A stretch of 41,397 bases of DNA from DATEPR01 sp036502345 (lineage in GTDB: Bacteria > Actinomycetota > Actinomycetes > Mycobacteriales > Pseudonocardiaceae), in NCBI GenBank assembly GCA_036502345.1, contig DASXYT010000114.1:1-41397 (forward strand), read 5' to 3'. The notes beneath the pieces were generated by a model that did no database searches, was not told where the DNA came from, and was given only the letters and a program-made list of their open reading frames with translations. The position numbers and the translations under genes were made by a program. This document shows, in pieces, positions 17,201-24,931 of the stretch; the stretch's first letter is position 1; every line of letters starts with the position of its first letter.

Positions 17201-17475
17201 TCGGCACCAGGACCTGGGGCGGCGTCATCGGCATCGACATGCGCTACCGGCTGGTGGACGGCACGCTGGTCACCCAGCCGCGCTATGCCACCTACCTCGA
17301 CGGTCCCGGCTGGGGCGTGGAGAACTACGGCGTCGACCCGGACATCGAAGTGGTGATGGCACCGCAGGACAAGGTCAACGACCGGGATCCGCAGTTGGAC
17401 GCGGCGATCGAGTTGGCGCTGCGCACGCTGGCCGACCACCCGGCTGCCACGCCGCCCAGTCTGCCGCCGCTCTGA
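14263..17475 (+). CDS. Tricorn protease homologue (S41 family)
   Basis: 1070 residues, the full length for tricorn. It has beta-propeller repeats (TNPRFSPDGTMIAWAST and PVFSPDSRWLAWSHPG types) to about residue 660, then the C1 domain, a PDZ domain (about 770-850) and the tail-specific protease domain. Catalytic positions are all present: Ser738-His739 in GTSHAYV, nucleophile Ser962 in AGSDGDI, and Glu1020 in GVENYG, matching S745/H746/S965/E1023 of the archaeal enzyme. It degrades peptides released by the proteasome in the cytosol. The GTG start is leaderless. Confidence 0.93.
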   Translation: MTDGYLRYPALHDDLVTFVAEDDVWLAPLTGGRAWRLSADRVPATNPRFSPDGTMIAWASTRDVDPEVHVAPADGGPSTRLTYWGDRGTDVLGWTADGAVLAKTSAGRSANNMTWAYSVPVTGGAAEPLPYGPLGAVALGPAGQVLLGTVQFREPAGWKRYRGGTAGKLWLDPTGDGEFGRFLGDLNGHLDCPLWVGDRIAFLDDHEGTGALYSCLPDGSDLRRHGTSEFYPRHASTDGSRIVYESAGRLWLVADLAEGTEPTPLDIQLGGPASGRQPYPIEAAEHLGTVTPDHTGRGSVVEVRGTVHWLTHAEGPARTLAAEAGVRGRLPVVLGESGNVAWITDADGEDALQVAPAEGGDPAVPPRRIGTGELGRVLDLVAAPDGRHVAVVSHDGRLLLIDTESAEIREVVRPEEGDPTEPVFSPDSRWLAWSHPGPDPLRQIKIAALTDLAPTDVTDLRFSDFNPVFTKDGKYLAFLSVRSFNPVYDVHSFDLSFPSGCRPYLVPLSAEAPSPFDPQRAGRPPVRPEQDPKAKPSDGSEPEPVTVSVDLTDITDRLVPFPVDAGDYSGLTAAEDSLFWLAHPIAGVLGVDSEWPNIKGPQSTLERYDLTRMRLDHLDSGVDGVAVSGDGKRLLIRDGHQLRVVPAARRTTGDEDNDDDNVRVDLDRIRVTVDPAAEWRQAYDEAGRLMRDHYWRADMNGNDWAALLERYRPIVDRVAGKDDFVDLLWEIQGELGTSHAYVMPKPSDHGNRRSVGKLGADLARDADGRWVLTRVLPGESSEPKARSPLRALGARIHEGDAILAVDSTPVDPETGPGPLLAGTAGQPVELTIGPAAGGAPRRVVVTPLAEDKPLRYQDWVAGRREHTHAASDGRLGYLHVPDMMAVGWAQLHRDLRLEVRREGLILDVRQNGGGHLSQLVIERVARTVAGWDVGRDSRHVETYPADSPRGPVVAVTNEFAGSDGDIVTAVFKARQIGPIIGTRTWGGVIGIDMRYRLVDGTLVTQPRYATYLDGPGWGVENYGVDPDIEVVMAPQDKVNDRDPQLDAAIELALRTLADHPAATPPSLPPL

Positions 17476-17491
17476 CGGCAGGTCCTGGCGG

Positions 17492-17497
17492 TAGCTT
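17492..17497 (+). promoter_or_regulatory. Leaderless promoter -10 box of TetR gene
   Basis: TAGCTT, then exactly seven bases to ATG 17505, the same layout as at 14250-14263. It lies in the 29-bp gap after the tricorn gene. Confidence 0.5.
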
Positions 17498-17504
17498 GGC
17501 CGGC

Positions 17505-18131
17505 ATGGCCGAGACCGATGTGGACCCTGCTGGTGGTGCGGGCTACCGCCGTTCGGCCGGCACGCCGCGCGGTGAGGCACGCCGTCGGGAACTGCTCGAC
17601 CGGGTGACCGACGATCTCGCGGCCAACGGGTTGGTGGACTTCTCGCTGCGGCGTGCGGCGCGGGCGGCCGGCACGACGCACAAGGTGTTGCTCTACCACT
17701 TCGAGGGCGCCGCCGACCTGCTCCAGCAGGCGATCCTGCTGCTGCGCGAACGGCGCATCGGGCAGGGCATGGGTGCGGCAGCCGACGGCCCGGCCGGTCG
17801 GTCGCTGGCCGACCAGGTGCGTGCCATGTGGCCGATCCTGGTCGGTGAGCAGGCGCGTGTCCTGGAGCAGGCGATGGGCCTGGCGATGTACGACCCGGCC
17901 CGGCATGCGGAGCTCGGTCGGCAGGCGTCCCGGCAGTATCTGCCGGCCCTGCTGTCCATCTGTCCGCAGCACTGGTCGGACCGCCGCAAGCTGGAGGTCG
18001 CGGAGATGATCCTGGCGACCCTGCGCGGGTTCCTGGTGGACGCGCGGACCAGTGCCGACACCGATGGGATCGCGGCCGGGTTCGACGCGTTGAGCCGCGC
18101 GTTGGACCGGGAAGAGGCCGCTGTCGAGTAG
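17505..18131 (+). CDS. TetR-family transcriptional regulator
   Basis: 208 residues. The N-terminal HTH reads ARRRELLDRVTDDLAANGL, then SLRRAARAAGTTHKVLLYHF, close to the TetR signature. The C-terminal part is helical, as in ligand-binding domains (LADQVRAMWPILVGEQARVL). ATG 17505 was chosen over 17496 because of the -10 spacing and the start of conserved sequence. It likely represses the alpha/beta hydrolase gene that follows, since an inverted repeat lies at that gene's promoter. Confidence 0.88.
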   Translation: MAETDVDPAGGAGYRRSAGTPRGEARRRELLDRVTDDLAANGLVDFSLRRAARAAGTTHKVLLYHFEGAADLLQQAILLLRERRIGQGMGAAADGPAGRSLADQVRAMWPILVGEQARVLEQAMGLAMYDPARHAELGRQASRQYLPALLSICPQHWSDRRKLEVAEMILATLRGFLVDARTSADTDGIAAGFDALSRALDREEAAVE

Positions 18132-18146
18132 TCCTGGACAGTTTGC

Positions 18147-18160
18147 GAACCGCGTGGTTC
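18147..18160. promoter_or_regulatory. Operator candidate for the TetR protein
   Basis: GAACC-GCGT-GGTTC, perfect 5-bp arms, 9 bp before the hydrolase ATG, where a bound repressor would block expression. Confidence 0.4.
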
Positions 18161-18169
18161 ACTTTTGCC

Positions 18170-19036
18170 ATGGCGGAGATCGAGCTGTCCACCGGAACCA
18201 TCGACTACGTGGACACCGGCGGCGACGGACCCACGATCGTCCTGTTGCACGGGCTGTTGATGGATGCGTCCCTGTGGGACGGACCGGTGGCCGAACTGGC
18301 CGCCGATCACCGTTGCGTGGTACCGACACTGCCCATGGGCGCACACCGGCACGCCGTACGCGGTGACCTGTCGCTGCCCGGCATGGCCGCGCTGGTGGCG
18401 GAGTTCCTGGACCGCCTCGACCTGCGGGACGTCACCCTCGTCGGCAACGACACCGGCGGCGCCATCGTGCAGTTGCTGATGAACCAGCACAGTGCCCGCG
18501 TCGGCCGGGTCGTGCTGGTGTCCTGCGACGCGTTCGACAACTTCCCGCCGGGACTGACCGGCAGGACGCTCGCGCTCACCGGGAAGCTGTCGCCGAGCCT
18601 GTTCGGACTGTTCATGCAGCAGTTGCGGCTGCGGGCGGTCCGGCGCCTGCCGATCTCGTTCGGCTGGCTGACCCGACGAGGTGACGCCACCGTGGCCGGC
18701 TGGCTGCGGCCGGTGTTGCGTCAGCCGGAGATCCGCAGCGACACGGTGCGCATGCTGCGGGCGGTGTTCGCGGACAGCCAGGTGCTGGTCGACGCCGCAG
18801 GCTCGCTGCCCGACTTCGACCGGCCCGCCCTGGTGGTGTGGGCGACGGAGGACCGGGTGATGCCGCCCGAACACGGCAGGCGCCTGGCCGAGTTGCTCCC
18901 GCAGGGCCAGTTGGTCGAGGTGGCGGACAGCTACACGCTCGTCCCGCTGGACCAGCCGACCAGGCTCGCCCAGCTGATCAGGGAGTTCACCCACGCGGCC
19001 GACAGGCGTAGAGACAACACAGCCGGCAGGCCATGA
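18170..19036 (+). CDS. Alpha/beta hydrolase with Asp nucleophile and no canonical catalytic His
   Basis: 288 residues from ATG 18170. The fold markers are all there: oxyanion strand TIVLLHGLLMD, nucleophile elbow VGNDTGGAIV with Asp94 in place of Ser (as in haloalkane or fluoroacetate dehalogenases and epoxide hydrolases), and WATEDRVMPPEHG. At the usual catalytic-His site the sequence reads ADSYTLVPLDQP, with no His. I recall related actinobacterial proteins with the same DSYTL motif, so it is probably a subfamily trait, but the chemistry is unclear. It follows the TetR gene by 38 bp. Confidence 0.82.
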   Translation: MAEIELSTGTIDYVDTGGDGPTIVLLHGLLMDASLWDGPVAELAADHRCVVPTLPMGAHRHAVRGDLSLPGMAALVAEFLDRLDLRDVTLVGNDTGGAIVQLLMNQHSARVGRVVLVSCDAFDNFPPGLTGRTLALTGKLSPSLFGLFMQQLRLRAVRRLPISFGWLTRRGDATVAGWLRPVLRQPEIRSDTVRMLRAVFADSQVLVDAAGSLPDFDRPALVVWATEDRVMPPEHGRRLAELLPQGQLVEVADSYTLVPLDQPTRLAQLIREFTHAADRRRDNTAGRP

Positions 19037-19043
19037 TTGGGTC

Positions 19044-19409
19044 GTGGAGTCGACCCGTGTGGACCGCTGGATGTGGGCGGTCCGACTGACCAAGACCCGA
19101 CCCGACGCGGCTGCGGCCTGTCGGGGTGGCCACGTGCGTGTCAACGACCGACCGGCCAAGCCCGCGACAACCGTGTCACCGGGTGACGAGGTACGGGCCA
19201 GGGTCGGTGACCGGACGCGGGTGCTCGAGGTGGTCAGGGTGATCCAGAAACGGGTCGGGGCAACGGATGCCGCAGCCTGCTTCATCGACAGGACACCGGC
19301 GCCGCCCCCGGAGACTGCGATACCGGTGGCCAGCAGGGACAGGGGTGCGGGCCGACCGACCAAACGCGAACGCCGGGTACTGGACAGGTTCCGCACCGGC
19401 CAGCCGTAG
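19044..19409 (+). CDS. S4-domain RNA-binding protein (Hsp15-like)
   Basis: 121 residues. The S4 fold is at the N terminus: VDRWMWAVRLTKTRPDAAAA, CRGGHVRVNDRPAKPATTVS, then PGDEVRARVGDR. The C terminus is basic (GRPTKRERRVLDRF), as in Hsp15, which binds 50S subunits carrying nascent chains after heat shock. The GTG start has no ribosome site; CATGAT six bases upstream may be a leaderless -10 box. It begins 7 bp after the hydrolase gene. Confidence 0.88.
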   Translation: MESTRVDRWMWAVRLTKTRPDAAAACRGGHVRVNDRPAKPATTVSPGDEVRARVGDRTRVLEVVRVIQKRVGATDAAACFIDRTPAPPPETAIPVASRDRGAGRPTKRERRVLDRFRTGQP

Positions 19410-19437
19410 TGCGCGTTGCCGCGCGCCAGTCATCGGC

Positions 19438-19948
19438 GAGTCGACCGCCGAAGCGCGCGAGTCGACCACCGGGGAGCGCGACCCGACCAATCAAACAGAC
19501 GACTCGACCCCACAAACCCGAGTCGGCTACCCGAGCACGCGAGTCGACCACCCGAGTGTGCGACTCGACCACCGGGGAGCCGATTCGGCTGCCTGAGCGC
19601 GCGAGTCGACCGCCCAGACGCACGAACCGACCACCTGGGAGAGCGAGCCGACCACCCCCGGCGCGCGAACCGACACTCCAAACGGCAACTCAGCCGGCCG
19701 CACGAGTCGACCGCACAGGTGCACGAGTCGACCGCACAGGTGCACGAGTCGACCACCCCGGCGCGCGAGTCGCCCGCCCGCGCGGGGCGAACCGGTCGCC
19801 CGCCTCAGCACGCGAGTCGACCACCCGAGTGCGCGACTCGACCGCCTCAGTATGCGAATCGACTGTCGCAGCGGGCGAGTCGACCACGCCGGCGGGCGAG
19901 TCGGCCGCCCCCGCGCGCGAGTCAGCCCGCCCAGCGCGCGCATCGACT
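19438..19948. repeat. Array of about 24 degenerate 21-bp tandem units
   Basis: The unit core is GAGTCGACC followed by a 12-base GC-rich linker ending in GC. Variants include GACTCGACC, GAACCGACC, GAGCCGACC and GATTCGGCT. Units at about 19702-19764 are nearly identical (GAGTCGACCGCACAGGTGCAC twice). The array fills the whole gap between two convergent genes (stops at 19409 and 19953). It has few stop codons in any of the six frames because the unit lacks them, so the open frames are not evidence of coding. It is not CRISPR: no constant repeat and no unique spacers. Confidence 0.9.
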
Positions 19949-19952
19949 ATGT

Positions 19953-20378
19953 CTACTGCTCCGCCCGCGGCGGCCAACTCGCCGTACCCGGCGACAGCGT
20001 CAGCCACCTGCCCTGTACCCCGTTGATCGCCCGGTACAGCTCCGGCGACGTACGCACGTAACGGCGGCGGCACCGGCACGTCAGGTCGTAGACGATGTCC
20101 CCGCCGTGCTTCCGCAGGTACTCCAGCACGGCTCGGGCACTGTCCAGTTGGTCGCGAGCCCCGGTGTCGCGGGCCCCGATCTGCTCGGCTCGGGCCAGCC
20201 GCTGTCGAGCCTCCTCGTTGATCGAGTAGCCCGGGCGGGGCATGATCGCCGCCTCCGTGATCAGACTGCGGACATCCATGCCGCGCGCCAGTGGCCGGAT
20301 GCGGACGTTTGCGAACACCGCCTCGCAGGCGCCGCAGACCAAATCGACTTCCCGACCTTTCAACACGCTGAGCGACAT
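19953..20378 (-). CDS. Unknown protein with CxxC and CxC (zinc-ribbon-like)
   Basis: 141 residues from ATG 20378, preceded by GGGGCGG. Cys15/Cys18 (VCGACEAVF) and Cys101/Cys103 (LTCRCRRRYVRT) could bind one zinc as a split ribbon around a helical middle (SINEEARQRLARAEQ, DQLDSARAVLEYLRK). The pattern suggests a DNA- or RNA-binding or anti-sigma-like protein. I do not recognise the family. It is a single gene, convergent with the S4 gene across the 21-bp repeat array. Confidence 0.6.
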   Translation of the reverse strand: MSLSVLKGREVDLVCGACEAVFANVRIRPLARGMDVRSLITEAAIMPRPGYSINEEARQRLARAEQIGARDTGARDQLDSARAVLEYLRKHGGDIVYDLTCRCRRRYVRTSPELYRAINGVQGRWLTLSPGTASWPPRAEQ

Positions 20379-20571
20379 TATCCGCCCCGTACCGGCTCCG
20401 CCACCTGGTCGGAAATGCCGACGATCTTGCCCACCGGCCGCGAAAGCGACATGATTCGCAGAATGGCGAACACCGCCCACATTACTATTCTCGGCTCAAT
20501 TGGCTGCGCTGGTCGGCGGACACCCCCGCTGAGCCGACTGCCACACGGAGAACGACTGTTTCCCGCATTGC

Positions 20572-20601
20572 TTGACACGAAGGTCATTTCGTAGGTACAC
20601 C
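20572..20601 (+). promoter_or_regulatory. Promoter candidate of lactate permease
   Basis: TTGACA (20572-20577), 18-base spacer, TACACC (20596-20601), 30 bp before the start codon. Confidence 0.5.
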
Positions 20602-20631
20602 CTGAGCACAACGACGTGCGGGAGGCCGACG

Positions 20632-22296
20632 ATGGTGTTTTCCCAGGTACTCGATCCCGTACACAGTGTGGGATTCACCCAGGTTCTCGACCCCGCGCAC
20701 AGCGTGTTTGGCAGCACGCTGGTCGCGCTGGTTCCGGTGATCGTGCTTCTGCTGCTGTTGGCGGTATTCAAGGTGCCGGCCTGGCTCGCCGTGATCATCG
20801 GCGCCATCGTGACGATCGTGTTGGGTGTGACGGTCTGGCATAGCCCGTTCGGCGCAACGGCACAGGCCTACGGCATCGGCGCCGGGAACGGCTTCTGGTC
20901 GGTCGACTGGATCGTGTTCTGGGGCGTCATCATCTACAACACGTTGGTCGTGACCGGAGCGTTCGACGCCTTCAAGACCTGGCTCGTCGCACAGGCCACA
21001 GCGGACATCCGCGTGCAGACACTGCTGATCGCGTGGGCATTCGGCGCACTGCTGGAAGGCCTCGTCGGCTTCGGCTACCCGTGGGCCGTGGTGGCACCAC
21101 TGCTGATCACGTTCGGCATCGTCGACATCGCCGCGATCCGGGTGGCCGCACTGGCCAACAACGCGCCGGTGTCGTTCGGAGCACTGGGCGCCCCGATCAT
21201 CGGTCTGGCCACCGTCACCGGCCTGCCGCTGAACGAACTGTCCGCCTCCATCGGCAAGATCGTCGCCGTGCTGGCGCTGGCACCGCCGTGGATCCTGATC
21301 TACCTGGTGAGCGGCAAGCGCGGCATCCGCACCGGTTGGCCGCTGGCCCTGGTCGGCTCGTTCGGCTACATCCTCGGCCAGTTCCCGACGTCGCAGTACC
21401 TCGGCCCGTACCTGCCTGACGTGGTCGGCTCGCTGGTGTGCTTCGCCGCCCTGCTGCTCCTGCTGAAGGTGTGGCGGCCCAAGGACACGCTCGGCTTCGG
21501 CGGCAAGGAGATCGACCCGAACGCCGTCGGCGAGTTCCTCGACCCGGAACTGGCGGGCAAACCTGTCGAACGCGTCAGGGCACCACTGCGCGGCCTGCTG
21601 CCGTTCGGGATCCTGATCGTCGTCGTGGTCGCGTGGACAGGGCCGTGGTCGAAGCTGAGCAGCATCGTGCCGTTCGCGCCGACCGTCAGCGCCATCGGCT
21701 CGTTGGACCACAAGGCAGCGGCCACGGTGTGGAAGTTCTCGCCGTTCGTCGCCGGCACCGCGATCCTGGTCAGCTGGCTGCTGATCATGGCCTACCTGCG
21801 GCCGAGCATGGCCCAGCTCAAGGACGTGTTCAGCAGGACGCTGCGCCAGATGTGGGGCGCGCTGCTGGTCGGCCCGCTGATCTTCGGCCTGGCCGCCGTC
21901 TACACCTTCAGCGGCATGGGCAACTCGCTGGCCAACGGGTTCTCCAACCTGGGCACCTGGTTCGTGGTCGTCTCCCCGATCCTGGGCTGGGTCGCCGTCG
22001 CGCTGTCGGGCAGCAACACGTCGTCCAACGCACTGTTCGGCCACTTCCAGTACACGGTGGCCACACTGCTGCACGCGCCGCTGCTGCTGTTCCCGTCGCT
22101 GAACTCGCTGGGTGCCGAGGTGGGCAAGCCGATCGCGCCGCAGACCGCGAGCGTCGGCGTGGCCACCACCCAGTTCGTCCGCAACGAGGGTCAGGTCATC
22201 CGCTACAACATGGGCTGGACGCTGGTGATCCTCGGCTACCTGATCCTGATCGGAGTGTTCTTCTACTTCGTCCTGCCAGGCGCCGTCAGCCTGTGA
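20632..22296 (+). CDS. L-lactate permease (LctP/LldP family)
   Basis: 554 residues from ATG 20632, with GGGAGG about six bases upstream. It has 12 or more hydrophobic helices. Family blocks include AFGALLEGLVGFGYPWAVVA, ALANNAPVSFGALGAPIIG and, near the end, LSGSNTSSNALFGHFQ. It imports lactate/glycolate with protons across the cytoplasmic membrane. The N terminus carries an odd internal duplication (SQVLDPVHSVGF then TQVLDPAHSVFG). With malate synthase nearby it fits growth on C2/C3 acids. Confidence 0.92.
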   Translation: MVFSQVLDPVHSVGFTQVLDPAHSVFGSTLVALVPVIVLLLLLAVFKVPAWLAVIIGAIVTIVLGVTVWHSPFGATAQAYGIGAGNGFWSVDWIVFWGVIIYNTLVVTGAFDAFKTWLVAQATADIRVQTLLIAWAFGALLEGLVGFGYPWAVVAPLLITFGIVDIAAIRVAALANNAPVSFGALGAPIIGLATVTGLPLNELSASIGKIVAVLALAPPWILIYLVSGKRGIRTGWPLALVGSFGYILGQFPTSQYLGPYLPDVVGSLVCFAALLLLLKVWRPKDTLGFGGKEIDPNAVGEFLDPELAGKPVERVRAPLRGLLPFGILIVVVVAWTGPWSKLSSIVPFAPTVSAIGSLDHKAAATVWKFSPFVAGTAILVSWLLIMAYLRPSMAQLKDVFSRTLRQMWGALLVGPLIFGLAAVYTFSGMGNSLANGFSNLGTWFVVVSPILGWVAVALSGSNTSSNALFGHFQYTVATLLHAPLLLFPSLNSLGAEVGKPIAPQTASVGVATTQFVRNEGQVIRYNMGWTLVILGYLILIGVFFYFVLPGAVSL

Positions 22297-22301
22297 CGGA
22301 G

Positions 22302-23207
22302 CTAGTTCGCCGGGTAGGTCAGATCCACCAGCAGTGCGGGATGGTCGGTGTACCGAAGGTGGATGGTGCGCGCGGCCACGAAGTGGAAGTCGTCGGTCCA
22401 CAGTACGTGCTGCACACCTCGGTCGCCCTGGCTGTCCCAGCCCTTCGGGACGCAGGCCAGGGCGGCCGGACCGAGGTTCAGGTCGCCACCGACCACGGTC
22501 GGCCGGTCCGCTGTGGTCCGGCGGAACCGGCTGACGTGGGTGTCCATCAGCTCACGGCACTGGGCCGCGGCCACGGCCGGGCCGTCGGACTCCAGGTGGG
22601 TGGTGCAGAGGTCGTAACCGTCCACCGTGGCGCAGACGGCAGCGCGCAGTTCGGGCGTGGTCGGCTTCTGGTGGCTGTACAGGAAGCGCGTCGGGTTGCT
22701 GACGGCGAGGCCACGACCGACCATGCCGATGCCGTACAGGTCGCCGTTCACACAGTGGTAGGGCTTCCCGGTCCCCCGGTCCAACGCGGGCGTGAACATG
22801 GCGAACGCCTCGGTGTCGCCGTCCTCGCTGGCCACGTCGGCCATGGCGAGCGAGATCGCCCCATGCGGATCGAGGACGTCCCGCTGGCAGATCTCGTTGA
22901 GCGTGACGGCCACCGGTCGGTAGCGGGAGATCAGCTGGGCGGCCTCCCCCGGCGACCTGTCGTCGGCGAAGCAGCCTGCCTGACCGCTGTTGCACAGGTT
23001 CATCTGCAACTCACGGAACGTGCCGAGTTGGACCGACGACGTGGTGGCGATCCTGGTGATCTCGGTCTGCACGCAGCCCTGCGAGTCCGGATCGGCGCAG
23101 GTGCTGGCGGCCGCGGTGCTGGACGGCGCCACGGGTATCGACACCACCCCCACCACGGCCAGCACGAGCAGCAGACGGCTGGCGGCACGGATCGGTCGGC
23201 TGTGCAT
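22302..23207 (-). CDS. Secreted endonuclease/exonuclease/phosphatase-fold protein
   Basis: 301 residues. It has a Sec signal peptide (RAASRLLLVLAVVGVVSIPV, with cleavage likely after the Ala-Ala stretch near 33). Fold motifs are LQMNLCN, VTLNEIC (metal-binding Glu), LCTTHLES, GGDLNL (Asp/Asn pair) and a final YTDHPALLVDL (catalytic His). All expected active-site residues are present, so it may be an extracellular nuclease or phosphodiesterase; the substrate is unknown. Paired Cys residues fit export. It is convergent with lactate permease, 5 bp apart. Confidence 0.85.
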   Translation of the reverse strand: MHSRPIRAASRLLLVLAVVGVVSIPVAPSSTAAASTCADPDSQGCVQTEITRIATTSSVQLGTFRELQMNLCNSGQAGCFADDRSPGEAAQLISRYRPVAVTLNEICQRDVLDPHGAISLAMADVASEDGDTEAFAMFTPALDRGTGKPYHCVNGDLYGIGMVGRGLAVSNPTRFLYSHQKPTTPELRAAVCATVDGYDLCTTHLESDGPAVAAAQCRELMDTHVSRFRRTTADRPTVVGGDLNLGPAALACVPKGWDSQGDRGVQHVLWTDDFHFVAARTIHLRYTDHPALLVDLTYPAN

Positions 23208-23356
23208 GGACCCACCATGACCAACCAGGCGGCCAGTGGCAATCAGCGACGCAAAACCCAGCTCAGGCGGCCAGAAATGGCGCGCCGTCCGGTAGAACGG
23301 TTAGCGTAGCCAACGACTTCCCAAGAAACTCCAGCGAGCGAAGACGAGGCGATTCG

Positions 23357-24931
23357 ATGCCCGGGATCACGGTGCTCGGCAAGCAGGTGGACAGGGACCA
23401 GGAGATCCTCACCCCGGCGGCACTGGACTTCCTCGCCGAACTGCAACGTGAGTTCGGCGGCCGGCGCAACGAGTTGCTGGCCAGACGAACGGAGCGCCGC
23501 GCGGTGATCGCGCAGCAGCGGCGGCTGGACTTCCTGCCCGAGACCGAGGACGTCCGGTCCGGCGACTGGCGGGTGGCGGCTGCCCCTGCCGACCTGACCG
23601 ACCGCAGGGTGGAGATCACCGGGCCCACCGAGCGCAAAATGGCCATCAACGCGCTCAACTCGGGTGCGAACGTGTGGCTGGCCGACCTTGAGGACGCCAA
23701 CACACCGCACTGGCAGAACGTGGTGTCCGGCCAGGTCAACCTCTACGACGCGGTGCGCAGGCAGTCGGCGTTCACGTCGCCGGAGGGCAAGGAGTACTCG
23801 CTGCGCACCGACCAGCCGCTGGCCACGATCGTGGTGCGGCCGAGGGGCTGGCACCTGAACGAGCGGCACATCGAAGTGGACGGTGAGCCGATGGTCGGCG
23901 CGCTGGTCGACTTCGGCCTGCACTTCTTCCACAACGCCCGGGAACTGGTCGAGCGCGGCAGCGGTCCGTACTTCTACCTGGCCAAGACCGAGAGCCACCT
24001 GGAAGCCAGGCTGTGGAACGACGTGTTCAGCGCGGCCGAGGCCAAGCTGGGCATCGCGGCCGGCACCGTGCGGGCGACCGTGTTGATCGAGACGATCACG
24101 GCGGCCTTCGAGATGGACGAGATCCTCTACGAGTTGCGGGAGCACGCGTCCGGGCTGAACGCGGGCCGGTGGGACTACCTGTTCAGCGTGATCAAGAACT
24201 TCCGCGACGGCGGCGAGCAGTTCGTGCTGCCGGACCGGAACATCGTCGGTATGACGGTGCCGTTCATGCGGGCCTACACCGAACTGCTGGTGCGCACGTG
24301 TCACCGCAGGGGCGCGTTCGCCATGGGTGGCATGGCCGCGTTCATCCCGAGCCGGGACCCCGAGGTCAACGAACAGGCGCTGGCGAAGGTCCGGGCGGAC
24401 AAGGAACGTGAGGCGGGCGACGGCTTCGACGGCTCGTGGGTCGCGCACCCGGGTCTGGTGCCGATCTGCAAGGAGGTCTTCGACGCGGCCCTCGGTGACC
24501 AGTCCAACCAGTTGGCGCGGCTGCGCGGTGAGGTCTCCGTGACGGCGGAGCAGTTGCTGGACATCGCCAGCACCCCCGGCTCCCCCACCGACGAGGGTCT
24601 GCGTGCAGCGGTCGACGTCGGCGTGCGCTACCTGGCGTCCTGGCTGGGCGGCAACGGCGCTGCCGCCATCCACAACCTGATGGAGGACGCGGCCACCGCG
24701 GAGATCTCCCGTTCGCAGATCTGGCAGTGGGTGCACAACGACGTCGTGCTGACCAACGGCCAGCAGGTCACCGCGGAGTACGTGCGTTCGATACTCGCCG
24801 AGACCAGGGCGACGTTGGCCGAGGAGGGTGTGGCGCACCTGGACGCGGCATGCGACACCTTCGAGCAGGTGGCCCTCGCCGACGAGTTCGTCGACTTCCT
24901 GACCTTGCCGGCCTACGAGTTGATTGACTGA
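23357..24931 (+). CDS. aceB: Malate synthase A
   Basis: 524 residues, normal for isoform A. Condenses glyoxylate and acetyl-CoA to malate in the glyoxylate shunt. Signature blocks are LADLEDANTPHWQNV, RPRGWHLNERH, LNAGRWDYLFSVIKNF and MGGMAAFIPSRDPEVN. The ATG has GAGG about eight bases upstream. TAGCGT at 23302-23307 may be the -10 box. Isocitrate lyase is not in the window. The 3' end overlaps the convergent acyltransferase gene by 19 bp. Confidence 0.95.
   Translation: MPGITVLGKQVDRDQEILTPAALDFLAELQREFGGRRNELLARRTERRAVIAQQRRLDFLPETEDVRSGDWRVAAAPADLTDRRVEITGPTERKMAINALNSGANVWLADLEDANTPHWQNVVSGQVNLYDAVRRQSAFTSPEGKEYSLRTDQPLATIVVRPRGWHLNERHIEVDGEPMVGALVDFGLHFFHNARELVERGSGPYFYLAKTESHLEARLWNDVFSAAEAKLGIAAGTVRATVLIETITAAFEMDEILYELREHASGLNAGRWDYLFSVIKNFRDGGEQFVLPDRNIVGMTVPFMRAYTELLVRTCHRRGAFAMGGMAAFIPSRDPEVNEQALAKVRADKEREAGDGFDGSWVAHPGLVPICKEVFDAALGDQSNQLARLRGEVSVTAEQLLDIASTPGSPTDEGLRAAVDVGVRYLASWLGGNGAAAIHNLMEDAATAEISRSQIWQWVHNDVVLTNGQQVTAEYVRSILAETRATLAEEGVAHLDAACDTFEQVALADEFVDFLTLPAYELID

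Noticed and set aside
19438..19948. CRISPR array
   Set aside because: No constant repeat alternating with unique spacers; the 21-bp period is one degenerate unit.
19409..20026. Repeat-encoded protein in the 21-bp array
   Set aside because: Several frames on both strands are open only because the unit lacks stop codons; there is no ribosome site or domain, and the units vary in ways that change charge freely.
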